A DNA stretch of 64,000 nt. It comes from Epiperipatus broadwayi. Lineage: Eukaryota; Onychophora; Udeonychophora; Euonychophora; Peripatidae. The notes below the pieces were generated by a model. It was not told where the DNA came from and did not search any database. It worked only from the letters and a program-made list of their open reading frames with translations. The DNA is taken from assembly GCA_028023455.1 (NCBI GenBank), contig JAQFVV010000185.1:819239-883238 (forward strand), written 5' to 3'. Below, piece by piece: positions 50,771 through 62,974 of the stretch (the stretch's first letter is position 1; each line of letters begins with the position of its first letter). The position numbers and the translations under genes were made by a program.

Positions 50771-51166
50771 TTTAAATCAAATCGCTGTTTTTTTTGGTTA
50801 TTAATTTATTGATTACTATAACTTTTTTTTATTTAAAAAGTGGTTTAACTTTAATTTATATACCTTTTTTTATTTAAAAAGTTGTTTAATTTTAATTTTG
50901 GATTTAGTAAACGACAAGCTTTTTTTTATTTTTAAATCGCTGTTTTTTTGACAAAGCTGCTACTTTGCGATGTCTATTTAGCGATGTCTTTCAATTAATT
51001 ATTGGTAAACGACAACCTTTTTTTTTCAAAATCGCTGTTTTTGGACAAATTATCATCATTCCTCCTTTTTAGTTATTAATTGATTGATTGCTAGAACTTT
51101 TTTTGTGATGTCTATTTGGCGATGTCTTTCCCTTAATTATTGCTTTCTACATAACAAAACAACTGT
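50771..51166 (+). repeat. Degenerate repeat block beside telomere-like DNA
   Basis: Internal repeats include 'aaatcgctgttttt' (near 50779, 50934 and 51030), 'taaacgacaa' (near 50909 and 51005) and 'gcgatgtctattt-gcgatgtcttt' (near 50968 and 51117). The block leads directly into the TTAGGG-type array, as subtelomeric repeats often do. Confidence 0.65.
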
Positions 51167-51373
51167 GTAGGGTTAGGGTTAGGGTTTAGGGTTAGTTTTA
51201 GGGTTAGTTTAGGGTTAGTTTTAGGGTTAGTTTAGGGTTAGTTTTAGGATTAGTTTAGGGTTAGTTTTAGGGTTAATTTTAGGGTTAGTTTTAAGGTTAG
51301 TTTAGGGTTAGTTTTAGGGTTAGTTTTAAGGTTAGTTTTAGGGTTAGTTTAGGGCTAGTTTTAGGGTTAGTGT
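51167..51373 (+). repeat. Degenerate telomere-like (TTAGGG-type) array
   Basis: Begins with near-perfect TTAGGG units and then changes to a longer unit alternating TTTTAGGG and TTAG, with a few point changes. The G-rich strand is the plus strand. Ordinary sequence continues on both sides, so this is interstitial, not a chromosome end. Confidence 0.85.
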
Positions 51374-51957
51374 TCTGTTGTTTGTAATGCTAAAATAAAA
51401 AATATCAATATCGTAACCGTAGTCAGACAAAAGAAAGAAACTCAAACTTTTTTAAACAGCAACAAACAGTTATAAATGTATTCTTTACTTATTAAACATG
51501 TTTATAATATGTGCTTTCTATGAAATTTTACAAAAAATCATGTATATTTTTATTGGACAGCAGAAATACTCAGCTTCTGTTTTTGACAACTGCGGAAAAA
51601 GTTACAATCATCAGACATTTTATGAACTACATGGTATTTCATGTGAAAACGAGATTTCGCACGCGAACTTGGCCGAATTCCTTTGACGTACACTCGGCAA
51701 GCTTTTACACATTACACCTTCTCTAATTAAGGGTGTGGCCATTTGGAAAATTACTATAAAGTTAGGTTTCTTAAATTCATTACAAATACAAAGATTGTGT
51801 AATGTATATTGTAAAAATTTGACTAATCAAAATATACACACATATATATCAAACTGTACACGAAAGATAAGTGTGTGGATTCACAATAACTGTCACGAAG
51901 CAGAAATAGGCCATATAATTTCTGCTTTATGTCATCATCAATGTACTTCTAATGGCT
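51374..51957. other. Non-coding; less AT-rich than flanks
   Basis: Overlapping short plus-strand frames (51498-51726 and 51735-51959) have no recognisable content. The composition suggests an unrecognised repeat, perhaps continuous with repeat S copy 3. Confidence 0.35.
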
Positions 51958-52090
51958 AAGACAAACATTAGATGTTTTCTATAGCCGTAATGAAGGCCTT
52001 GTAAACGGCATTTGTTAGGTGTTTTGGCAAGCCAGAATGCCATCAAGTTGCCAAGCCTGATTACATTATAAGTACCAAATAAATTAATTT
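51930..52090 (-). repeat. Short interspersed repeat S, copy 3
   Basis: On the minus strand it reads 'ggcttggcaacttgatggca', matching copies 1 and 2, including the upstream 'ttataatgtaat' shared with copy 2. The minus-strand 3' end is 'cattgatgatgaca', similar to the GATGA-type tails of RTE LINEs, which would fit mobilisation by an RTE element. Confidence 0.55.
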
Positions 52091-53696
52091 TCTCTAAGTA
52101 CATATAATTAAATACTGATGTCAATTTTGGTTTTGTTGATAAGTTAATAATTCTATGTTTACTGATTTAATATGGAATAGAGATTACAAAATAGACATTG
52201 TAAAAGACCACATGCAGACTAGAAAAGTTTTTTTAATCAAAGTTATATTAGTAGAGTGTGTTACTTTACAGAGAAGTTAGCAGTAAGAAAAATATAATCT
52301 TAAGTGTTAGTAGCTATTGTTTTCATTTCAGCATGAACATCATCTAGAATTCTTATTGTAACATATTTCATATGTTTTTATTAAATGACTGAGAGAATGC
52401 CATTAGAGAAGTCTCATATTATGCATATTTATTGATTATAAAGATAATTTTAATTAGCTATGTTATTAACTGAATGACTAATGTATTCCAACATAAACTA
52501 ATAATCTATAAAAATTATTATGAAATGTATTCATAGCATAAAGAAAACTACTAGAAAGTAATAACCTTAAAGCAAAACAATTTAGTGTCTGTTTTGCTTG
52601 AAGTCAAATATAGATTAGAATTAACTCAAATACAAGTTATTTTCTAAAGTCTAGTAACAAATTGTAATTCTAATCAATACAATTAACTATACTGCCACTT
52701 AGTTTGTTGTTATTCAACACCTTCCACCCACATTTTAATATCCTTTTCATTGTAACATATGTAAACTAAAAATAAGTTATTTATTTTAAATATGCAACTC
52801 TACATATAACAGTTTAATTTTACATTATATATATAATAAATTTTTGTGGACTTTATAAATGAAAACATTTTATATATTCGTTTAGATACTATTCAGCTAT
52901 TATTACAACCAACTAAAACTAGCAATTATCAACTCCCTAAACAATGCCATTTAGTAATAATATTTTTAACTGATTTACTTTTAAACTAAACACGAAACAG
53001 TTTTTTAGCTTAATACTTTAAATACTGCCCAGGTTTATATACTTTATATATGTAAAAACTAGGTAAATATCAAAAATTCGTGATATATTTTCATTGTTTA
53101 TACTCATTCAGATACATAAATAGCTATGGACACACTTTTCAATAGTGTGACATAGCTTAAAAGAGTTTATTAGCATTTATATAATATAATATAAAAAGTA
53201 CTAATAAACATAAATAGTTTTTATTAAATTTTTATATTTTTTCCTAACTAATTAATCCAATAAAGTTAATTATTCTGAACATAATTTAAAAAACTTTTTT
53301 TTCTGATCAATATTCATTAAATATTATAATGAGGTTTTATTTTAAAAGCTTATTTATTTTTCAACTAGTAGGGTTGTAATAATTAATTTTATTTGTCTCA
53401 TTATTTTGTTACTAATTTAATATTTTTTTCTTTTTCCATTTGTACTGATTTTATACATAATTTAATAATATATTTTTGTATAAAAATTATGTAATTTAAT
53501 TTATTTATATTTTATTATTTAGATTTATATTTTTAGTATAGATATATTAATTTGAAATTGTAATCATTACACAACTTTTAAATTTATACATTTTATTATA
53601 TAGAGAAATAATATTTTCCAAGGCTTTATTAATATGAATCTAAAATTATTTAAGACTTCATTGCAATAACAAGCCTTTTTATTTACTAATACACTT
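52091..53696. other. AT-rich intergenic DNA
   Basis: No supported gene, repeat array or regulatory structure was found. Confidence 0.5.
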
Positions 53697-56172
53697 AATA
53701 ATTGAGGTTTTACTGCATTAACAATTTATTATTGTGCTGTACACACATGTAATGAAGCTATATAGTGTAGTAATTAATAATCTTAATTAATCATATGTGT
53801 GCTCATTACCAATTGAAAAATGCTTGTAATAAAGCCTTATGTAAATATATGCAAATTGACTATAGCATCCATTTTTTGGAAATGCAGAAACAAGCTTCTT
53901 TTCTGTTTATAGCTGTGGGGTCATTTGATATATGCAGACTTTTTTGACCTTGCATTTAGCATTATTTCTTTCAGTGAAGATCATCTTGGCAGTTGTTGGT
54001 TGGAAGGTGTAGCCAACAGTCCTTTCATGCTCAGCAAATATTGAGTCCCCATCTGCCTTACTTTTAGTTCTGTTGTATAGGTATTTGTGATGTGCCACTC
54101 TAATGGCAATATTAGTCTTTAATTTCTCCATAGTAGATTGCATGGCAATTATTATGGGGGCATGTAATTTTATATATAATCTGGGGTCAGTTCAAGAGCA
54201 ATTTTGTCTTTTGTGTTGTTGATCATTCTATTAGTGGCTGGTGGTGAATGGAAACATATTTAAAGTCTTTGGAAAGTTTTTTACTAAGATGTTTGGCTAT
54301 GGAATTGATGTGTGGGAATAGAATGCATGATTTCTTTTCTTTAGTTTGGTTATGTTTTATTTTGTGATAAAATTGATTAATTTTTCTATTGATGGTTGCT
54401 CGTTTGTGTGCCATACTTTCTACATTTTTGAAGTAGTGATTTTTGCTTGTTGGCTTAATATTTGCATAGCTTGTAATTCCTGAATAGAAATGCTGACAAG
54501 ACTGTGAGTTTGTGGACCTGTGGTGCATTAGAACTGGAGTGTGTTAGACTTCTTACTTCAACTGGTTTTGCTATCATTTGATAGTCCAAACTCCTTGTGT
54601 TTCTATGGACCTGAATATTGAGGTATTTGACTTCATGTGCTTGGTTTTCCCATGTGGTGTTCAATATAAGTTTTGCTATATTTTTTAGATTATTTTGAAA
54701 TGTTGACTATTGCATTTACTGTCACTGTCACATATATATCATCTACATAACATGTGCAAATCATTTCTGGTGTGGAATTGTAGTAGTTGGGTAAAGTTTT
54801 GCTGTTCATAGTGATTGAGCATGATGCTGGATAAGATCCTGCTCATGGCAAGACCCATGGGTCAACCATTGTTGATATGAAACCATTTGTCTCAAAAGAT
54901 TTCAAGTATATTTGTGTCCAGCCAAGTCAAAAACTCATTAATGAATGTGACTTGTGTGGATAGGCTGTCTCTTGTTCTTAATTTATTGTTGATAATTTCA
55001 ATGGATTTCTTGCAGTCAATTGAATCATAGAGCTCAGCAATGTCAAATGCAATTTTAAACCCCTGGTTGGAGCACTGAAATTTTTATATTCTCCACAAAC
55101 TCAAAGGAGGATTTGATGGTATAGTCACCAAAACCAAGACTGTCAATAAACCACTGGTTGACCAGGACTGCAGTTTCAGATTAGGGTGCTCTCCCAAAGT
55201 CCAGCATAAGCCTCAACCGTGCATTGGGCTTATGTAGTTTAAAGTTTGTGAAAATTCTAGGGGTATTGAAGCTAAACAGTAGATGTGGTAGTATTCAGCT
55301 TTAAACAAAACTTTGTCACAGTTTGTGCACACTGTAGAGATAAAGTTCTCTCTATTGTGTTTATTATTAAACTCTGATAAGCTTTCAAATTTTAATTTCT
55401 TAATTTAGGCATAAATTTTATCCATGTATTTGTTGCTATGCATTACCACAAATCTATTCCCTTTGTCCTCTTTTAGGTATATAATTGCATGATCATCCAA
55501 AAACTGCTTAGTCTGTGTGATCTTTCCATTCCATGATTGTTTATTGGTCTTCAGTTGTTTGTGTCTTATGATATTAGTTATACACATAATGACCACTTCC
55601 TTTAAAGTGTTGTCTATCAAGCATGCTTCCACATTGGCTACCATTTCCATTTTTAGGTGCTTCAATTTCTCACTGACAAATTTAGGGCCTAGTTCAAGTA
55701 TTTCCCCAATGTCACATTGTATATTTATATTAGTGAAGTTTACATATGTATTAAGTTTCTTGTCTCTGAGATCAGCATTTTGTTTCTTGGCTAGAAACTT
55801 TATTTGCTGGTCAAATTTCTGGGTGAGCATGTCTGTCTGATTGTCACATTTATTTGTAATAAAGTGTGGTATTACAGTGTTAGCAGAGATTATGTTTCAT
55901 CTTTTGTTTTTTTTTAACACCTTGGTGCAACTGTTGTTAGTCATATTGATGAGTTGTTGTTACATCTTTGCATTAATTTTCTCATAGTTGAAAATTGTTT
56001 TATTGATTATAATTTTGCAGCAAAAGGGAATAATATTAAATTGTGTGCACTATGTAAAAATACATTTTCTGCCAAAATGTGCAGATTGAGAGTCCAATGC
56101 ATAGTAGCTGTTGGTGCTGTTTGTTATTATTCATGTTCTTGTAATAACTGAGGTTTTACTTCATTAACATTT
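53697..56172 (-). mobile_element. PLE-D: decayed full-length Penelope-like element
   Basis: A single minus-strand PLE with N-terminal, RT and GIY-YIG regions. A direct repeat of about 33 bp flanks it: 'taataattgaggttttact' at about 53697 and 'taataactgaggttttact' at about 56143. This may be worn pseudo-LTR ends or a target duplication. In contrast to PLE-A to PLE-C there is no visible inverted partner. Confidence 0.7.
53907..55980 (-). pseudogene. PLE-D RT plus GIY-YIG, multiply broken
   Basis: The N-terminal domain (from about 55980 to 55405) includes ELGPKFVSEKLKHLK and IIYLKEDKGNRFVVMHSNKY, typical of PLEs. RT motifs follow in shifting frames: FGDYTIKSSFEFVENIK (about 55090-55130), a GxPMGL motif whose tryptophan codon is TGA at 54862-54864, and the catalytic YVDD (54738-54749, MYVDDIYVTV). 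The region after it (54664-54223) has the PLE linker, with HKLTVLSAFLFRNY. The last frame (54143-53907) gives the second half of the GIY-YIG module, with SIFAEHERTVGYTF and MIFTERN. The shared FGxYTxxSSF motif links PLE-A, PLE-B and PLE-D. Confidence 0.85.
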
Positions 56173-57339
56173 TATAACTCTATTATCTACTGAATGTTGT
56201 AAATAAAACTTTAAGTTGTATATGAGGATAGATTTATAAAATACCATAAATATTTATAAAAGTTATGATTGTGAGATATAAACTATTACATAAATTCAGT
56301 ACAATATTTAAAAAATTTCTCATATCACACATCTAGTCATATGACCCAAAGGCAGCTAAAATAGTTGTATGCCATATATTAAAACAATTTTTATGTAAAT
56401 CGACATTAGTGATCATCAAAAAAATGCTTTGTGCTTTCTTAATGGTCACATCTTCTTTGTGTGTAGAGATATTATTGTAACAGCAATATATTATTTTGAA
56501 TAAACTTTTTTTCTGAACTTTCTGATAAAATCAGAGAGAATACTTTTGAACGTTGCTTTTCAATACAAATGCTGCAGAAAGGAATTTGCTATTAACTAGA
56601 AAAGAGACCGTTTGATTCTTCTTGGAGGCCTTAAAGGAACTGAGGAGAGAAAATTCCTAATGTCCACTCCATAAGTTCTTGTTGTTGCATCTGTTATTAC
56701 TATGTGATTATTCATATAGTATACAAACATGGATGGACTGCTCACCAACCTAGCCAGTGTGGTGAGTTTATTGGCTTTTTACCTTCAAGTTTAAGAATAT
56801 TTTTTTTCAATAAAAAATATAATTATGACAGACAAAAATAAATCATAGCCCTTATTCCCAGGAGGCTGTAAAGTCACCAACCAAAGCAGCAGTTGGTGGT
56901 TGAAGGCTGAGGGTGCTAATTAATCCCCTGATAGCGACTCAGGCTGCCATTTTTAAAGAATATTATTATAAGAATAAATAATTAACTTACTGGAGATATC
57001 TCTAAAGATAATGATAAATTATTGACAGGATAAAAAGGTTAAATATTACGGGATTGATTTATGGAGGGGGATAGATGTTAAACATTTGTTATTTTAGGTA
57101 TAGCAATAATCACAATAAAGTGGATATTAATGTACATCAATAACAAAATAAAAACTCATAAATAATAGTTAAAAGAAACGAGCAATTATAAAATCATTGA
57201 ATTTTTTGTTTGAGAATTCTTAATAAATTCAGGCACCAGAAATAACACAACTGGCCCATGGTCCACAGACAAGCTCAAGAATTTCTCACTCTAACACTGC
57301 ACTAAATCATAAAGGGTAGGTAATTAAGCCATTAGTAAA
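56173..57339. other. Non-coding, with a GC-rich hairpin island
   Basis: No frame was recognised. At about 56845-56955 a strikingly GC-richer island holds a CACCAAC/GTTGGTG hairpin and the phrase 'cccttattcccaggaggctg'. It may be part of an old LTR or SINE. Confidence 0.4.
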
Positions 57340-58160
57340 GTAAAGGAGAACATTGAAAAACAAATTGAATGGTTGGATAAGAAAGTAAATAATAATAATA
57401 AAGTTCTAAAAGAAATCAAGGATAAGTATTTTTTAAAAAAAATTAAACTAAATTAGTTTTGAAATATAGATGATAAAAAGATAATAGAACAGATATGTCT
57501 TATTTAGCAACGAAATGATTACCAAATATTAAAAAAATGATATAAATAAAAATGCTAAGTATTTAAAGAAAATAAAAATATCAAACGATATGGGCAATTA
57601 TTCTCACAAAAGCTTATTCTCACAATCGTTCTTCCCCACCCAAAAATGATGATTTTCTTATATTACCAAAAACATACAATGCAAAATTATATTCAAATTC
57701 TTCACTATCTTTTAGAATTAAAATAATGTATTAAACATCTATTGAAAATCACATGAAAAATCAACTTCACTGAATAGTATTAATGAAAGTCTAGAGATAG
57801 TGATTAGATTGATGGCACTTTTAACAAATACTGCATTTAATGATAAATCTTCATCTAACTTAAGATATTTTAGTTAAAAGTTAAATTAATATTATTTCAA
57901 AAACTGTTGTGATTCTAAAAATAATAATATTAAAAAACATTGATAATCACCTAAAATTGAAACTGGATGCACGTGAATGGTAATAGAGAAATTAGAAAAT
58001 AGAAGCATATTTGATTTAAGGTATAACAGCATAAAATTCAATAAAAAAGTCATGTCTTTGAAGATAAATCATTTTTATGATAAAAAGAAACTTAGTGAAA
58101 TTAGTAACTTAAGATATAAGCCTATAAATGATTTTAAGGATAAAGATAAACTTATATAAA
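57340..58160 (+). pseudogene. Possible decayed retroelement coding fossil
   Basis: Several short co-directional frames look protein-like: KENIEKQIEWLDKKVNN (57343), SSPPKNDDFLILPKTYNAK (about 57625), SLNSINESLEIVIRLMALL (about 57768) and an open frame at 57977-58159. The first is coiled-coil-like, as in the gag region at 61.1 kb, but I could not match the rest to a family. It is a low-confidence call based on composition and serial frames. Confidence 0.3.
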
Positions 58161-58649
58161 AACCAAATATCCTACATATAATGGAGAAAGGTTTTTAACA
58201 GTATGACTGAACTGAAATCTAACAATGTATAGGGATTTGAAAATTTGACTTTAATTGATAAAATATGAAGAAAAACTATAACCAATTTCTCTTTAATTAG
58301 TTGTGATTTTATTAGAAAAAATTTCTAATGTAGAAAATGTAACTTTTAAAAAAATTAATTGTATCTCACAATGTTAATATAGTGTAAGGGTAGCTTACAA
58401 TCCAACTGTTGTTTACTATCACCACCAAATGAAACTCATGTATAATATAAATTTAGTTAATAGGTGGTTAAGCATGTATTTTTATTTATAAAGTAAATAA
58501 ACACACACACATATATAGACACAACAAACATTTATTTTTCACTCTATTAAGGAAATATCATGATAGATTAGTTTCATTTATCTATTAGAAAGATGAAAAC
58601 TGTAATTAAAAAGAAATTGTACTAGTATATTAAAATGCACTTGCCTAGT

Positions 58650-60156
<1,507 letters not shown>

Positions 60157-60832
60157 GTAGCCATATAATTCTATAATTAAAACCACTTCTTTTCTTTTCA
60201 AAAACTTTATTTGATGTATATATATATATCCACTTATTTCCAACGTTTCGACTATCTTTACTCTATAGTCATTTTCAAGGATCTAGAAAAAAAACATTAC
60301 ATTATAAACAAACTTCACATAATAAAACCAAAAAACAAAAAAACAAAAATAATCAAAAACAATATAAAACATATAAAACCTATAAAATTTAAAAATAAAT
60401 AAAATACATTAAAATCAATTAAATTAAAAACACAAAACATACACCACACTTACTTGACTCCCTTCTCAAAACATTTTCCCCTTTTACATTTTCTTTTATC
60501 CAAAAAACCAATTGTTACAATAAAAAAACTTATTTCCTTTTTTTTTGTGTGTGTGTTTTTAATTTAATTGATTTTAATGTATTTTATTTATTTTTAAATT
60601 TTATGGGGTTTATATGTTTTATATTGTTTTTGATTATTTTTGTTTTTTTGTTTTTTGTTTTTATTATGTGAAGTTTGTTTATAATGTAATGTTTATTCTA
60701 GATCCTTGAAAATGACTATAGAGTAAAGATAGTCGAAACGTTGGAAATAAGTGTATATATATATATACATCAAATAAAGTTTTTGAAAAGAAAATATGTG
60801 GTTTTAATTATAGAATTATATGGCTATATGTA
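60157..60832. repeat. Foldback element with about 0.28-kb inverted arms
   Basis: The left arm (60157-60440) and right arm (about 60550-60832) are inverted copies with few differences, around a spacer of about 110 bp. Reading outward, each arm has an A/T-rich start and then CTTGAAAAT. This leads to a GACTAT/ATAGTC stem, GAAACGTTGG, a GTATATATATATAC hairpin and a polyadenylation-like AATAAAG. The GAAACGTT motif beside a short stem resembles hammerhead-derived motifs of PLE ends, but the CUGANGA side is not preserved. There is no coding capacity. Confidence 0.8.
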
Positions 60833-61123
60833 CTGTATATTTTTGAAAAGAAAAAAGAATTGAGTCGTGATTAGAAACAGAAATAAATGGATTTATATTA
60901 AATGTATTGTAAAACAGTAGATAATAAAATAATGGAGACTTTGAAAATTAAATAGTTAAAATTTAAATGAATAGATCACTTGCTTAAAAATATAATTTTA
61001 AATTTAGGCATTAGAGTAAGAACACATATATATTTTGAAAAGAGAAAGGCATGACATTAATATCCTATGATAAATAATATATTATCGTATAAGTAAAGTT
61101 ATATTTAAGATAAAGTTAGTTTT

Positions 61124-62974
61124 ATGATTATGAGAAGTAAGTATAAAATATTTTCTTTTAATACTGATAATAATATAGAAATGCAAACTGAGGTACTTAG
61201 TTTAAATATAGCCGATAATACTATGAATAGTATCAATGAACAAATAGATATAGGTGTGTCTGAGAGTAATTCTATATTAGATACTCCTGTTCCAGAAACT
61301 ATGGATACTATTGACAAACCTATAGAAAATAAAACCAGTGATAATCCATCATTAAGTCAAGTGATGTTAATGATGCAACAAATGATGGAAAATTTAAATG
61401 CAAATCTAAAAGCAGATTTGATTGAAAATATGGATACCAAAATGGAAAGTATGCATACTCAAATGAAAAATCTAAAGGTAGATTTGTCTACAAATATGGA
61501 TACAAAGATGAAAAGTATGAATAATAAGATGGAAAATCTGAAACTAGATTTGTCTACAAATATGGATACCAAGATGGAAAGTATGAATACTAAGATGGAA
61601 AGTATGAAAGTAGATATCACAAATGAATTATCAATAAAATTAGATAATATAAAAATAGATTTTAAGGATGAGGTATCACAAATACAAACGAATATGAATA
61701 ATGAAATTCAAAAAATTCAAAAGGTTATTGAGGAAACAGATTTTAAGTGTCAAAAAAAAATTTTTGAATTTGAAACCAAAATACAAAATAAAGTAGAAAA
61801 CAAATTTTTAGAAATAAAAACTGTATACAACCATCTCCAAATTGATATGTATAAAATCGAAGAAGAGACTGAAAAGGTTTTAGATGAGAAAATAAAAGAT
61901 GTTCACATAGAAATTAATAACCAAGACAAGAAAATTCATTCTATGGAAAAAGATTTTCAGTGTTTAAATGTGAAACAAAATTTGATTGATTCAGATGTAA
62001 AGTTAAATAAAGATAATATTGAAAAATTATTAGAGAATCAATCGGAAATATTTAATCAATTGGAAAATAAAAATATTACGGTAGATCAAACCATAAAAGT
62101 TTGGAAGGATGTGTTTGAGAAAGAAAGAAAAATAATGATGGAAAATTATACCCAAGCTTGTAAAAAGATTAAATTATCTAATATTAAAGAAGACACTCCT
62201 TTAAATAAATTTAATCAAATATTAGAAGCTATTAATAGGATAAAGGAAGATCCAAATAAAAAGGAACATCAAGATGAAATGGTGATTGAGATGGAAAGCA
62301 TGCAAAGGTAACAAAATAATAATGATAATATTAGTGATTCTATAAGAGATTTTGCTCACCATCACAATCAAGAGACATCCATAAATCTTCAAAAAGATAA
62401 TGTTAACAATACAAATCACACATTACAATCTAATGTAAATCAATTTGTAAAATTAAAACATTTTCAAGGGTTTAGAAATGAAGCTCCAATAGAGCATCTA
62501 AAAAGCTTAAATTTATATTTTTCAATAAATAGTAATTTAACAGAAGGTGAAAAATTGATAGTAGCATATAGTCATTTACAAGGTGATTCTTTATCATGGT
62601 GGGAATCGTTATTCCAAATACCTAAAACTTTTGAAGAATATCAAAAATTATTGATAAAGAATTTTTGGAATAATGATCACCAAGAATCACTGTTATATCA
62701 AATACTTCAAATAAAATATAAAAATATGCCTGGTGAAACTCTTACTAAATTTTTTAAAAGACAAGTATCAAAACTAAAAATTCTTGATACATATCATTTT
62801 AGCCAAAATCAAAATATTCGTATTGTAAAACATAACTTACCTATGAAAATTGAGCAGTCTTTATTATTTTCTAATGCACAAAATATCAAACAAATTATAG
62901 ATATTTTAAATAATATTGACTCAAATAACCAAAATGTTAATCAAAATTATTTTGAAAGAAAGAAAATATACAAG
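61124..62974 (+). pseudogene. Ty3-like gag with coiled coil, one in-frame stop
   Basis: A 395-codon frame (61124-62311) ends in TAA at 62309-62311. The same frame then stays open without any other stop to about 62974, where another retrotransposon interrupts it. The N-terminal third is low in complexity. Residues of roughly 100-170 form a tandem repeat of about 24 residues (STNMDTKMKSMNNKMENLK type), followed by a long coiled coil. After the stop comes the conserved gag core: VKLKHFQGFRNEAPIEHLKS, YFSINSNLTEGEKLIVAYSH, LQGDSLSWWESLF and GETLTKFFKRQVSKL, matching the Retrotrans_gag family. No zinc knuckle is reached. The stop may be a null mutation or a readthrough site. Pol is not seen. Confidence 0.8.

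Noticed and set aside
51167-51373. TTAGGG-type array as an actual chromosome end
   Set aside because: Ordinary sequence, including a dispersed repeat and a PLE, continues on the right for more than 12 kb, so it is interstitial.
60714-60760. Active hammerhead ribozyme in the foldback arms
   Set aside because: The GACTAT/ATAGTC stem and GAAACG are present, but CUGANGA is not (the sequence reads CTTGAAAAT) and no stem III and stem I pairing could be built.
61105-61317. 70-codon minus-strand hydrophobic frame
   Set aside because: It is antisense to the start of the gag gene.
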